A stretch of DNA of 30,931 nt from a virus. The stretch is from IMG/VR virus record IMGVR_UViG_3300046543_000274, positions 1 through 30,931 of that record, one strand, 5' to 3'. The translations under genes and the position numbers were made by a program. Positions within the stretch are counted from its first letter, which is position 1, and each line of letters opens with the position of its first letter. Below, in pieces: positions 1-9,139 of this stretch. The notes under the pieces were generated by a model. It did no database searches. It worked only from the letters and a program-made list of their open reading frames with translations, and was not told the origin of the DNA.

Positions 1-129
1 AAGCTGTTGCTGCTGAACCTGATATGACCACCCGATCAACCCAACAATAATCCCCAGCGCCACCGTTACCCAATGGTTTACCGTCGACGCACTAATCTCA
101 ACACCTCGCTCACCAATAGGAACATTCAT
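1..129 (-). CDS. N-terminal fragment of a small membrane protein (runs off window)
   Basis: An ATG at 129 opens a frame that stays open to base 1, giving 43 residues beginning MNVPIGERGVEISAS. Residues about 19-37 (HWVTVALGIIVGLIGWSYQ) look like one transmembrane helix, followed by a glutamine-rich start (QVQQQQL) that could lead into a coiled coil. It lies 30 bases downstream of the giant ejection-protein gene in the same direction. An N-terminal helix followed by a polar stretch is the layout of inner-membrane spanins (Rz) and of some holins, but too little is present to choose. The SD is weak (AGGAAAG about 15 bases upstream). Confidence 0.6.
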   Translation of the reverse strand, partial: MNVPIGERGVEISASTVNHWVTVALGIIVGLIGWSYQVQQQQL

Positions 130-159
130 AACATCTACATCTTTCCTTGACCATTTGAT

Positions 160-3100
160 TTACCGCACGATTTTTTGCTTCTGGGTTCCAGTTATCAAAC
201 CCTTTTCCACATCCCAACCGCTATGTGGGACTTGGTAGCCGTTGAACACATCAATCCCATACTGCATCGCCTTCCCCACATGCCGCGGACAGAGGCCTTT
301 CCAATCCCCAATCGTCGCGCAACCATCCGCAATCAACTTCCCAATATGCTGCTTCCCCAGCGGGTCGGCTTTCCTCGCATCGCGGATCAGGTTTGATGTA
401 TCATGCATCGGTGTGGAGATAAGCCCTGCATCCTCCTTGCCAGTTTGCAAGTCATAGATCAAATCCCTCACCCCGATCACCGTCTGCGCCGCCGTCCCAA
501 ACACCCAACCCAGCGCCTTCTCCCCAATCGACCGCCGATCCGAGAAGAACTGCTGACTTGCCACCTCCTCCACAATCCCGGTCCAAACCACATACGTCGC
601 AAGACTCGACAACACCGTCGGCAACTTCCTACTCGCCTCGTTAATCTTCCCCTCCAACCCAAGATGATACGCATCATTCAAATCATGAAACATCTCAATC
701 CGCCGCTGCATGTTTGTGCCCATAAAGCCATACAACGACGTCATCCATGGACCTAGAATATCCTGACTCGTGGCGATTGCGGGCAGATTTGTAATCGCCG
801 TCGATCCATGTGCCCTCCGCACTGCCATGTCAGCTTCACGGACCGCCGTCCCATGTTCCGCACTCCATGCAAACTCCTCCCTATACTTCGCCACCCACAG
901 CGGTACAGCGGACTGTAGGTCAGACCAAGCAACGACGGACGCCCCAATCTGCGACACCTTATCCCGCAGCCGGCGCTCTCCCATGTTCAACCCTTGCGCG
1001 CCACCGATGGTGTCTTGAAAGTTCCGTTCCCTTCGCTTAAGTTCCTCACTCATCCCCGTCGCCCAATCCCACAACTTATCCCCCATCTGTGGCGATTTGC
1101 CATACAGATCACTAACAGCCGTGCCAAACCATTGGTTCATCTTAAGTTCAGCGGTGAACCCAAGGAACTTCGGCACAGACTTAAAGATGTTCTGGTCAAG
1201 TTCCCTGCTCGACATCATCCACGCGGTTGATCCATGCTTCGCCGCGGTGATTGGGTTGAACGCGACATAGGTTGAGATAACATTCTGCCGAATTGCATTA
1301 GATGCCGCCTGTGCCACACTCATCGCCGCACAGTTAAACGAATTCTTCCCAGCGGTTCGTTGCAACCAACCATCCATCTGGTCCATGTATTCTTTGCCAT
1401 AATGACCCGTCACCGCTTGACGAAACTGTTGATCCTTTATAATCTTAGCGGCGTTTGCAACGAATTCACGAAATGCAATATCATGTATCTGCTGGCTAAG
1501 TCTCACCCCGATCTGGTCATAGCTCAGATCAAGAACTTGAATAGCCCCAGTCCGGCGTTTGATATAGTTGTTATTCGTCGCGGGCCAGAAGTTGGTTTCA
1601 GCCTTATCCAATTCGGGCAGCTTATTGACAAATCGACTCAATTCCGCATCCGGTATAATCGGATGGTACCACCCATCCCACTGTTTGCCATGCATCTCAA
1701 ACGGCCTAGGTTCCACACCCTCCGGCGCAATCCCATACTGCCGCTCATACATCGCGGAGGATTGCTCCCACAGCCCTTTCCAAATCTTTCCCATCTCTTG
1801 GGCGCGTTCCAAGTCCTCCACCGTCGAGTTCTTCTCCACCCATTTCATGAGTTGATCTGGGTCAACCCGCCAGCCTTTGGTCAGGGTTCGCCAGTTGTAG
1901 TCATTACCGAGGTTGGAGATAACAACAGCGAGATTGTTCCGGGTGAAGTTCTCGACAGGTTGCTTGGTGCGAGGGTCGATGAAAGGTGACTGTAGGGTTC
2001 GTTCCCCATCCTTCACCGGCCCCAACTCACGCAAGTCTTTCCCCGTTTCACGTTCTATTACCGCCGCAGCATTGGCTGAGCTAGCAGCGGGTTTGGAAAA
2101 GGTCTCAGTGAACAACCCATGCGTATCCCTGTGATCGAACCGCGACATTAACGTTTCATTGCTAGTCGACGCCGCGATGAAGTGTCCCACAGCTTGCCCG
2201 AATGCGCCGCGCTGTGCGAGGTCCTTAGTAATCGGCTCAAAGTACTTCGCCAATTGTGCCCGCATCCTGCCAATCAACTCTGCCTTATCCACCTTCGCAT
2301 CAGCGGTGACGGCCTTTTGTTCATTACGCCCCAATGTATCAAACGTCACCAGTGATTGGTTAACATCCTTCCATTCCTCAACCGTCAGTGACTTGAACGG
2401 CTTCTGCTGTGGGTCATTCCTTAACAACCAATCTGGCACCGGCAACTGCAACCCACTCACCTCATTCTCATTCTCCATCTTGGTGACGAAATCGGCGAGG
2501 TCAGTGAACCTGTTCCGGCCGATGGCTTGTGCCATACCCTGCACCGACATACCACTCGGCAACCCGACCTTGCTCAGCATATTCCTCGTAAACAAACTCC
2601 ACTCCGCATCCACCGGGCTTGGCTTCGTCACATCCCAGGGCTTGGCATAGAACTTGGTCAACCGTTGAAACTTCCCAACCTGCGCCTCAACCTTCTTTAA
2701 CTCCACGGCGATGTATGCATTCTCCATCCGCCGCTGTAATGCAATCACCGCCGTTCCTGGATCGCCATTAGCCAGCGCCCGAATTGCGACGTCTTGCGCC
2801 TTCTTAACAAGTTCAGAGAATTTGTCGCTATTGATCCCCTGGAACGCCATCTTGTTGACGGAGTCCCTAGCGGACTGAGCGATAACACTCCGGTCAACTG
2901 CGGTAACACCCGCCATTTGGGCCGCAGCTTGATACTCCTCGGTGATAATATGCACCTCACTTTCCGAGAAGGCCTGTGCTTTAGCCTCAGATAGAATGTT
3001 ACTGGGTAGGTCGCCATACTTCGCCTCCATCTTGCGGTCGGTTTCAACGTTGATGGTGTGTTCAAGCATTTCCTTGGCAGATCGTCCAGCCTTAGCGCTG

Positions 3101-5868
3101 TTGTACGAGCCAAGCGCCTGGATCATGTCCTCCCCTGATGGATACCCAAACTGCTTCGCCACCTCATCCACCGGAAAGCCGGACTTGGAATAGTAACTCG
3201 ACGGCAACAGCTTCTTCTGTTCGCCGGTCAGATCGCTCTCCAGCAACGAATACCGCTTCTGCGGCAATTGCTTACCGAGCGATGTCTGCCCCGCACCGAG
3301 GAATTGATCGACCGCAATATCAGGCCGCTGACGGATGGTCTGCTCCACCTCCTGCCGCATTGCTGCGCGGTTGTCTTTCCATTCCGCAGATTGCCGCTTC
3401 TTCTGATCTCGCTCCGCTCTCTCCTGCGCTTTAGCGAGGTCTCGTGCAAAGCGTTCTTGATACGACTTACTGATGGCAGCGAATGTTTTGGAGTCCAGCC
3501 CAAGCCCCGAGGCTTTCAAATTCTCGAGTTCATCCATCGAGAACCGCAGTTCCCCAGCACTGCCACCCGTCCCTTGCAATGCCCGCTGGCCAATCTCGCC
3601 CGAGCCAACCTTCTGAAACAACTCATCCGCCGTCGGCATACGCCCAAACATCTCAGCAAAGCGTTGTTTAATACTCTGCAACAAATCCCATATCTTCTCA
3701 AATATCTTCCCAATCGGGGTAATCTCTATCCGGTCAACATCCCTCGTCGCCGCCCACTCCTTGAACGCCTCAGCAATCGACTCCTCTATCTGAACCTCGG
3801 GTGCAAATCCATCATACCGATTGGCAATCCCATACCTATCCAGCCACCCTTCCCGCACCGCGGCCTCACTCAGCGCCTGCCATTCTTTGGCAGTGAATAA
3901 GCCTTGGTCCTTGAGGTAATGTATCGCCTCATGCCGCCCCGTTCCAACGGGATCAACACCCAGCAAATCATAAACAATCAATCCCGCCTTCGGTACATAA
4001 ACCCCCCTCGGCGTACCAACCCCAGAGTAATCAATCCCAGCACTCGGCACAACCTTCGCCCGACCGCCTGTAAGTTTGGCAATCTCCTCATGCACAATCC
4101 CAGCCATGCGCTTTTCATTAGCGGCGTAAAGCTCCGATGGCACAATGTCCGCGCTGACCTTATCACTTAATTGCCGCCCATAGGTTTCACTGAGTAGGTC
4201 CCGTAATGGCTCAACCCTATCCCATCCATTTGGCGTATCAAGCCTAATCGTCACCCGCTCTGGCCGATCTTCCCTCGCACCAGATACCCGATACCCCGAC
4301 GCCGTTTCAGCATCTGGATACAACCCCTTCAACTGCCGTGCCAAATCCCGAACTAGTGCGGGCCCGAACGAATTCGCCCAATGCCCAGCAATCCCATTAA
4401 CAGCTTCAATCTCAAGGTTCTTCCCCTGTGGAGTAATCACCATTCCCCCAACAGTCTTGCCATTCTCATCAAGAATGTCCAATCCATGCATCTGTGGACG
4501 TTGACTGATGTCGATATGTCCCCACCCAACATCACGTATAGTGGCTTCATTATGCTGCAACGTCAGCTTCCGATCCCCCATCGAGAACATCGGCTCCAGG
4601 CCATAGGAACCACGGACCTGCGGCAATTCGCCCTCAACTATCAACTTGGGCTCAGCCTGGGCCAACTCCGCCCCCTCCCTTGCCGTCACGCCTCCAGGCC
4701 AAGTGAGCAAATCATCGTGTAGTTGCTTGTGGACTGCGGGATCAATTCGTGCAACGTAATCCGCGATAGGCACCTCAACGTTGGCCCCCGTCCGCCGGGC
4801 AAGATCAAGTTTGTCGGCAATACCAGGCACCCATCCCAGCAACCCGTCATCGGGTTCAGGTAGCTTGTCGCCGTATAGAGCGATAGCTGCATCAGGGGAA
4901 ATTCCGAGATGAGACTGTCCATAGTGTTGCTCCATGAAGTTGCGGAACAACCCGGGGGCGAGTTCCTTGGTCTGGCTTCCTTGCGCCTGCTTTACAACTT
5001 CATCCAACCCTTCCACCAACTGAGCATTAACACCAGCCCGAAGGCTATCGACCACAGGCACAACGCCTTTAGGAACCTCTCGCCCCGCTTGCCCAAATGT
5101 ATTGAGGGTGTTCGTCTGCGACCTCCAGTGCGCTTCGAGCGTCGCCTCAAGGTGCGCGGTTGGGGGGTGTTCAATCGTAGGCTCATGTACCGGCACATCC
5201 CCCGATTGCATGCGGCGTTCAAACTCGCCCATTACATCCTTAGCCAACAGGTCCGCGTCAGGCACACCTAAGGTCTTGGCAAATTGGTTGATAAAAGCCC
5301 CGGTGCTGTGGATGAGCATTGACGCGAAATTACTCGGCGCATCAATTGCCAATCCCCCTGCACTCGCACCAAACGCCCCAAGGGTTGCGGCAAGAGCACC
5401 CAACGGCCCGGCTTTTTGCAAGTTGGGATATTTGTTCAACACATCCTGTGGCGAATACGACCTCACCGGTGCGTTGAAATCATCCTTCGCCGCCTCCAGC
5501 GCTGCATCAAACCCGCGATCCCACGGTGCATTGAGCGTTTTCAAAATCCCCGCATGCGCACCCGCAGCCTGGGACAGCACCGACAAATTGCCCCAATCAT
5601 TCTGGCTTACCCCTGCCGCCATTGGGTGACTGTGCACATACGCCATCAACTGCGGATCACGTTCCACAATCACCGACGCCATATCACGCTGCGTGGTTTG
5701 ATCATAGGACTTAACATCCGGCGCGATCAACGGAGCGGGCGTTCCCGTTGCATCCTCTAACTGCACACTCCTCGCCGCATCATCGGGCGTGGTGCCAAAC
5801 CCCGCAACCGTGCGTGACTTAGCGCTGGTAACGTAATCCTGTACCGCTTGATCAAGTTGATCGGGCAT
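160..5868 (-). CDS. Giant internal-virion/ejection protein with zincin-like HExxH motif (large polyvalent protein)
   Basis: At 1902 aa this is the largest protein in the window and the last ejection-type gene of the tail block, so it is probably packaged in the particle and injected with the DNA. The N-terminus (about 25-95) resembles the start of other phage polyvalent internal proteins. Residues about 470-535 contain the pattern NSFGPALVRDL...GYRVSGAR, recurrent in such proteins. Residues 646-650 read HEAIH, a zinc-metallopeptidase HExxH, with acidic residues downstream (EESIAEAF, about 695-702) that could give the third ligand. The middle, about 790-870, is charged and helical. The C-terminal third (about 1580-1750) resembles the LPD38-type domain (DLQSAVPL..., NLPA...SLYGF) and carries two hydrophobic segments. 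The ATG at 5868 overlaps the preceding stop as TAATG. The ejection role is inferred from size, position and family resemblance. Confidence 0.85.
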   Translation of the reverse strand: MPDQLDQAVQDYVTSAKSRTVAGFGTTPDDAARSVQLEDATGTPAPLIAPDVKSYDQTTQRDMASVIVERDPQLMAYVHSHPMAAGVSQNDWGNLSVLSQAAGAHAGILKTLNAPWDRGFDAALEAAKDDFNAPVRSYSPQDVLNKYPNLQKAGPLGALAATLGAFGASAGGLAIDAPSNFASMLIHSTGAFINQFAKTLGVPDADLLAKDVMGEFERRMQSGDVPVHEPTIEHPPTAHLEATLEAHWRSQTNTLNTFGQAGREVPKGVVPVVDSLRAGVNAQLVEGLDEVVKQAQGSQTKELAPGLFRNFMEQHYGQSHLGISPDAAIALYGDKLPEPDDGLLGWVPGIADKLDLARRTGANVEVPIADYVARIDPAVHKQLHDDLLTWPGGVTAREGAELAQAEPKLIVEGELPQVRGSYGLEPMFSMGDRKLTLQHNEATIRDVGWGHIDISQRPQMHGLDILDENGKTVGGMVITPQGKNLEIEAVNGIAGHWANSFGPALVRDLARQLKGLYPDAETASGYRVSGAREDRPERVTIRLDTPNGWDRVEPLRDLLSETYGRQLSDKVSADIVPSELYAANEKRMAGIVHEEIAKLTGGRAKVVPSAGIDYSGVGTPRGVYVPKAGLIVYDLLGVDPVGTGRHEAIHYLKDQGLFTAKEWQALSEAAVREGWLDRYGIANRYDGFAPEVQIEESIAEAFKEWAATRDVDRIEITPIGKIFEKIWDLLQSIKQRFAEMFGRMPTADELFQKVGSGEIGQRALQGTGGSAGELRFSMDELENLKASGLGLDSKTFAAISKSYQERFARDLAKAQERAERDQKKRQSAEWKDNRAAMRQEVEQTIRQRPDIAVDQFLGAGQTSLGKQLPQKRYSLLESDLTGEQKKLLPSSYYSKSGFPVDEVAKQFGYPSGEDMIQALGSYNSAKAGRSAKEMLEHTINVETDRKMEAKYGDLPSNILSEAKAQAFSESEVHIITEEYQAAAQMAGVTAVDRSVIAQSARDSVNKMAFQGINSDKFSELVKKAQDVAIRALANGDPGTAVIALQRRMENAYIAVELKKVEAQVGKFQRLTKFYAKPWDVTKPSPVDAEWSLFTRNMLSKVGLPSGMSVQGMAQAIGRNRFTDLADFVTKMENENEVSGLQLPVPDWLLRNDPQQKPFKSLTVEEWKDVNQSLVTFDTLGRNEQKAVTADAKVDKAELIGRMRAQLAKYFEPITKDLAQRGAFGQAVGHFIAASTSNETLMSRFDHRDTHGLFTETFSKPAASSANAAAVIERETGKDLRELGPVKDGERTLQSPFIDPRTKQPVENFTRNNLAVVISNLGNDYNWRTLTKGWRVDPDQLMKWVEKNSTVEDLERAQEMGKIWKGLWEQSSAMYERQYGIAPEGVEPRPFEMHGKQWDGWYHPIIPDAELSRFVNKLPELDKAETNFWPATNNNYIKRRTGAIQVLDLSYDQIGVRLSQQIHDIAFREFVANAAKIIKDQQFRQAVTGHYGKEYMDQMDGWLQRTAGKNSFNCAAMSVAQAASNAIRQNVISTYVAFNPITAAKHGSTAWMMSSRELDQNIFKSVPKFLGFTAELKMNQWFGTAVSDLYGKSPQMGDKLWDWATGMSEELKRRERNFQDTIGGAQGLNMGERRLRDKVSQIGASVVAWSDLQSAVPLWVAKYREEFAWSAEHGTAVREADMAVRRAHGSTAITNLPAIATSQDILGPWMTSLYGFMGTNMQRRIEMFHDLNDAYHLGLEGKINEASRKLPTVLSSLATYVVWTGIVEEVASQQFFSDRRSIGEKALGWVFGTAAQTVIGVRDLIYDLQTGKEDAGLISTPMHDTSNLIRDARKADPLGKQHIGKLIADGCATIGDWKGLCPRHVGKAMQYGIDVFNGYQVPHSGWDVEKGLITGTQKQKIVR

Positions 5869-6059
5869 TATTCAGTAACCTCATCTCGTCCATTCTGCGC
5901 GTATAAAACAACCTCATAATACCCCGTCTTCTCATCTTGCAAGCACTTAAATGTTTGCACCGTTTCAATATCATTATGCCACCCATCCCGATCAACTGTC
6001 ACGATAGTGGCATGATCAGGGTACTCCTTAAGAGCATCGATAAGTTCTACTTTAGTCAT
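5868..6059 (-). CDS. Small DGWH-motif protein, paralogue of the 25766-25951 gene
   Basis: This 63-aa protein starts MTKVELIDALKEYPD and contains VTVDRDGWHNDI. It belongs to the widespread but functionally unassigned type of small phage proteins with an N-terminal 'T.KEL...L...P....V' helix followed by a short strand and Asp-rich turn. About 16 of the first 35 positions match the 61-aa protein beside the terminase gene, including TK.EL, PD and DGWH. It sits between two ejection-protein genes, with an ATGA overlap upstream and a TAATG overlap downstream, so it is co-translated with them. I cannot assign a function. Confidence 0.8.
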   Translation of the reverse strand: MTKVELIDALKEYPDHATIVTVDRDGWHNDIETVQTFKCLQDEKTGYYEVVLYAQNGRDEVTE

Positions 6060-8158
6060 TTCCCATTTCCTACCTTAGGTGGGTTTACAAGATCATTGTA
6101 CTGCGTCGCCATCCAGATTTTCATAATTTGATCTTCACTTGGTATTGCCCCTTGCCAGATGGGGTTGGAAATAGTCTTGGCCTTAAATTCATCCGGCACA
6201 GCATCCGCTGATCTAAACCATTGCGGGCCTTGCCCAATACTCCCACCGAGCCAGCCAGCATGAGTGCGTTGGAGCAGTTTAGTCGCCGTTGCCTCAACCT
6301 CAGCATCTGGCATTGGTTTGTCATTTTGTAGTTGATAGTTCGACATAATGTCATGCAAGATTCCAGTGAACTGATTAAGCCCATCTTGGTCTTGTTCTTT
6401 CGTCAATCCCGCGGCCGATAAAATTCCAGTTCGCTGTAGATACCCAATCGCGTGCGACATCTGCGGGTTGGCATCGACTTTTTTATAGATGTCTCGTTGC
6501 CAAGCAATGATTTGTTTCTTCATTCCCAATGGCAGATCAACCTTGGAGATATCACTGGTCTGTGACATAAACGCCTGTGGATCATTAGCCGACAACCCAG
6601 CAAGCTGCTGCCACTTCTTCTCCCGTTCCGGTGTTAACGCCACATCACCCTTTGCGTTCTGCGCAAGTTGCCGCATAATCTGCTGTTGGATTTCCGGCCC
6701 ACCTTTGGCCTGACCTAGCGCCTGCCAAGCCTGGTTCAGGTTCGGATCAAGTTTAAATTCATCCACACTAGTTGGCAGTTTGTGATCCGGCCCAATCCCT
6801 TCAACCAACGACGAAACCAACGTGTCCTTATCCCTAAACAACTCGTCCCGATTTATGGTTTGGATTTTATTGAACTGCGACATCGCCCGATCTTCACTGG
6901 CCTCGGCGAATTCCTCATCGCCAGGGAATTGGGAGTTTGCCAACTGCCGTGCTTGCGCAGCCACAGTCTTCTCCGAAACTCCGTCAAGTGAGATACTTTC
7001 CCCATTCGCCGCAAGGTTCTGACCGAGGGTTTTGTTCAAATCCAACTTCGCCCCGGCATGTTGCATTGCGGCAATAGTCGTCGGGTCCCATCGCCTGAGT
7101 GGGATTATACTCGCAACCTGGGCCTGCACTTCATATGGGGCCTCTATCGCTGTGGGGTATTTGCCCGTGTCAACCCCAGCCTGCGCTGCAAACTCTGCCC
7201 ATGTTCCAGTGGTAATTTGAAAGAAACCCTGCGCTTGACCCGATGAAGTTGTCTTGTCTTTGTTAACAACATTCCTCCCGCCACTCTCATTCCCAAACAG
7301 CGCATTTAGCACCGGCCCGCCACCGGTAAACCCCTTCATAGTCTCCGCAGCATTATGCCCAGCACCGATGGTATTGCGCTGAACCTTCAACCATTGCCCG
7401 ATCCGCCCGGCATCCTCCCCATAAATCAGCTTCTTATTCACTGCATCGCTATAAAGTTGCAATGCCTTAACCGGATCGTTCTGGCCCATTCCCCGAAGCT
7501 GGGCAATTACCGCAGCATTAACCGAATCATTCTCCTCCTTGATATACTGCGGACTTCCAGGTGGATCGCCATTCGCCGAAGATATATCATGCGCCCGGGC
7601 TCGAATGTCATTAAGTTTCGCCGCATTCCCTTTCTCATCCCCAGGAACCAGTTCCATTCCCTTTATATCCGACGCCTGTGCGGCCTTGGCGCTGCCGATG
7701 TAATATTGTTTCGACTCATCTGCCGCATGTTCTGATCCATACAACAACATCTTAGCATGGTTTGTGCGGGCTTCTTGGTCGTAGAGCAACTGCCCATACG
7801 GACTAAGCCCAGCCTTACCATCTGCCAGGACCTTGTCCAAGCCCTGCTGATACGCCGTTAACGCCTGTGGTCCAGCATCAGCGCCACGCTTTTCCTTAAA
7901 ATCCACAAACAGATTATTCATCTGTTCCGTGGATTTCGCCCCAGCAGCAAGCGCGTTGGATTGTTCGTGCATCTCTTGCAGCGCATACGCCCGATCAAAC
8001 AGTTCCTTCCCCGCTCCTTCCTCCACCTGCCCAAGGTGCTGTGTCGCCGCAGCAATGTTCGTCCCAAACGCCGCTTCGGGGGGATTAACATTAAGACTCG
8101 GTGTCGGCCGGAACTCTGGCGTGCGATCCGGTACGCCGCTGTAGGGTATCTCAGGCAT
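6056..8158 (-). CDS. Internal virion protein with lytic transglycosylase domain
   Basis: In this 700-aa protein, residues about 283-360 form a soluble-lytic-transglycosylase-like domain. Its features are GNESGG with putative catalytic Glu291, then GQAQGFFQITTGTW (about 307-320) matching the usual 'G..G..Q' motif, then an aromatic/proline segment. The flanking regions (about 40-250 and 400-690) are mostly helical and Gln/Ala-rich, like T7 gp16 and other ejection proteins, although in T7 gp16 the transglycosylase is N-terminal. The predicted reaction is cleavage of the peptidoglycan beta-1,4 bond to let the DNA conduit cross the wall. The start is TGATG-coupled to the gp14-like gene. The domain call is strong; location inside the virion is inferred from gene order. 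Confidence 0.88.
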   Translation of the reverse strand: MPEIPYSGVPDRTPEFRPTPSLNVNPPEAAFGTNIAAATQHLGQVEEGAGKELFDRAYALQEMHEQSNALAAGAKSTEQMNNLFVDFKEKRGADAGPQALTAYQQGLDKVLADGKAGLSPYGQLLYDQEARTNHAKMLLYGSEHAADESKQYYIGSAKAAQASDIKGMELVPGDEKGNAAKLNDIRARAHDISSANGDPPGSPQYIKEENDSVNAAVIAQLRGMGQNDPVKALQLYSDAVNKKLIYGEDAGRIGQWLKVQRNTIGAGHNAAETMKGFTGGGPVLNALFGNESGGRNVVNKDKTTSSGQAQGFFQITTGTWAEFAAQAGVDTGKYPTAIEAPYEVQAQVASIIPLRRWDPTTIAAMQHAGAKLDLNKTLGQNLAANGESISLDGVSEKTVAAQARQLANSQFPGDEEFAEASEDRAMSQFNKIQTINRDELFRDKDTLVSSLVEGIGPDHKLPTSVDEFKLDPNLNQAWQALGQAKGGPEIQQQIMRQLAQNAKGDVALTPEREKKWQQLAGLSANDPQAFMSQTSDISKVDLPLGMKKQIIAWQRDIYKKVDANPQMSHAIGYLQRTGILSAAGLTKEQDQDGLNQFTGILHDIMSNYQLQNDKPMPDAEVEATATKLLQRTHAGWLGGSIGQGPQWFRSADAVPDEFKAKTISNPIWQGAIPSEDQIMKIWMATQYNDLVNPPKVGNGK

Positions 8159-8751
8159 CAGCCACCCCCAAAGAAGCTAGAGATACTAGCTCCCATTTGT
8201 TTGTTGGTAGGATTGGGGAACAAGCCAACTTGCGTTCCCTTGATCCACTCACTCGACACCGAGCTTGCCGCGCCAATGATGGAACTCTCCGCCCCGATCA
8301 GTGCGGCAGACTTAGCATTCTTCCCCGCTTGAATATCCGCCGTGGCTTGGGCGCTAAACTGAGCGCCTTCAACTTGGTAGTTGTACGCAGTCTTAGCTGC
8401 GGTAGATCGAATAGATGCTTCATTAAGCCGGGTAATATCCCGTTGACTAGACTGCACCTGCTTATTCGATCCCGAGTTCACATCCAGCCCGCTCGCAGCT
8501 TGCCCAACAACCACCCTTCCCATCTGCTGTGCGCCCGCAAGGCCTGATTGTTGGGCTTGGATTTCGCCGATGTTAATTGCATAGTTCGCATTCTGCTCTG
8601 CAATCGCGGCGTTCATCCGCGCAACGCCAGCTTGGTAGTCGTAGTATTGCTGTTGCGCCGTCCCGCCCATGAGCGAGCCGATGGCAGAGGACAATCCCCC
8701 ACCAATGGTTGCGCCAATTCCCCCTGCGCCGATGTCAGTGTTGAGTGACAT
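8158..8751 (-). CDS. Internal virion protein, T7 gp14-like
   Basis: This 197-aa protein has a glycine/alanine-rich hydrophobic start (GAGGIGATIGGGLSSAIGSLMGG) followed by a long Ala/Gln/Asn helical region (about 35-160) containing YDYQAGVARMNAAIAEQNA. This is the signature look of small podovirus internal core proteins such as T7 gp14, which are ejected first and form a pore in the outer membrane. It lies between the gp13-like gene and the transglycosylase gene, the expected T7 order. It overlaps the preceding gene by 17 bases. The similarity is of pattern and context rather than a firm motif, so the functional name is moderate confidence. Confidence 0.75.
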   Translation of the reverse strand: MSLNTDIGAGGIGATIGGGLSSAIGSLMGGTAQQQYYDYQAGVARMNAAIAEQNANYAINIGEIQAQQSGLAGAQQMGRVVVGQAASGLDVNSGSNKQVQSSQRDITRLNEASIRSTAAKTAYNYQVEGAQFSAQATADIQAGKNAKSAALIGAESSIIGAASSVSSEWIKGTQVGLFPNPTNKQMGASISSFFGGG

Positions 8752-9139
8752 TTTCTACCTCTAATTTAAACACCAGCCCACCCGGTCCAACCGTCACTTC
8801 CGCACCCATGCGACGAAGCCAATGCGCACTGTCACGATTGCAATGGCCAACGATGCGAGTGTACCGATGAAAAGCGGCCGCAACGACTCTATATCCCCAC
8901 CGTCCAACAACCATGGGATATTGCCGAACCACAGGAGCCGAATACATCCACAGATAGGTATCGTCGGAAAGGATGGTTGGGGGGATGAAGCCCAAGACCA
9001 CAAGCAAATGGCCGTCATAGTCACCCCGAAGGATAGGATCGCTAAGGCCACTAGCCCGAACGATGTCGGCGAGCTCATCTGGTTCAATAGGTAGCGCGGC
9101 AACTTCATGGGCTTCGATCCGGCGAACTGTGGCGTTCAT
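8735..9139 (-). CDS. gp13-like internal virion protein (DUF2833, acetyltransferase-like fold)
   Basis: This 134-aa protein has the layout of the T7 gp13/DUF2833 group: an N-terminal 'rrieahEvaaLpieP' segment, a central strand region (HLLVVLGFIPP), and a helix-strand end with ...HWLRRMGAEVTVGPGG, which recalls the last part of a GNAT fold. Members are virion-assembly or internal proteins and are not known to be active acetyltransferases. It is placed directly after the nozzle gene, as in T7, with an ATGA overlap. The family assignment is from recognisable pattern and synteny. Confidence 0.72.
   Translation of the reverse strand: MNATVRRIEAHEVAALPIEPDELADIVRASGLSDPILRGDYDGHLLVVLGFIPPTILSDDTYLWMYSAPVVRQYPMVVGRWGYRVVAAAFHRYTRIVGHCNRDSAHWLRRMGAEVTVGPGGLVFKLEVENVTQH

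Noticed and set aside
1360-1989. Open plus-strand frame of 209 aa
   Set aside because: It lies wholly antisense to the giant ejection gene, has no SD and no recognisable protein features; it is an antisense shadow of codon bias.
3268-3900. Open plus-strand frame of 210 aa
   Set aside because: Antisense to the giant gene, Arg/Pro/Leu-rich low-complexity composition, no SD.
5622-5664. HSHP...SQND in the giant protein resembles a JAMM/MPN metalloprotease motif
   Set aside because: The spacing between the second His and Ser is six residues instead of the seven usual in JAMM, no upstream Glu is obvious, and the segment corresponds to a recurrent N-terminal region of phage internal virion proteins.
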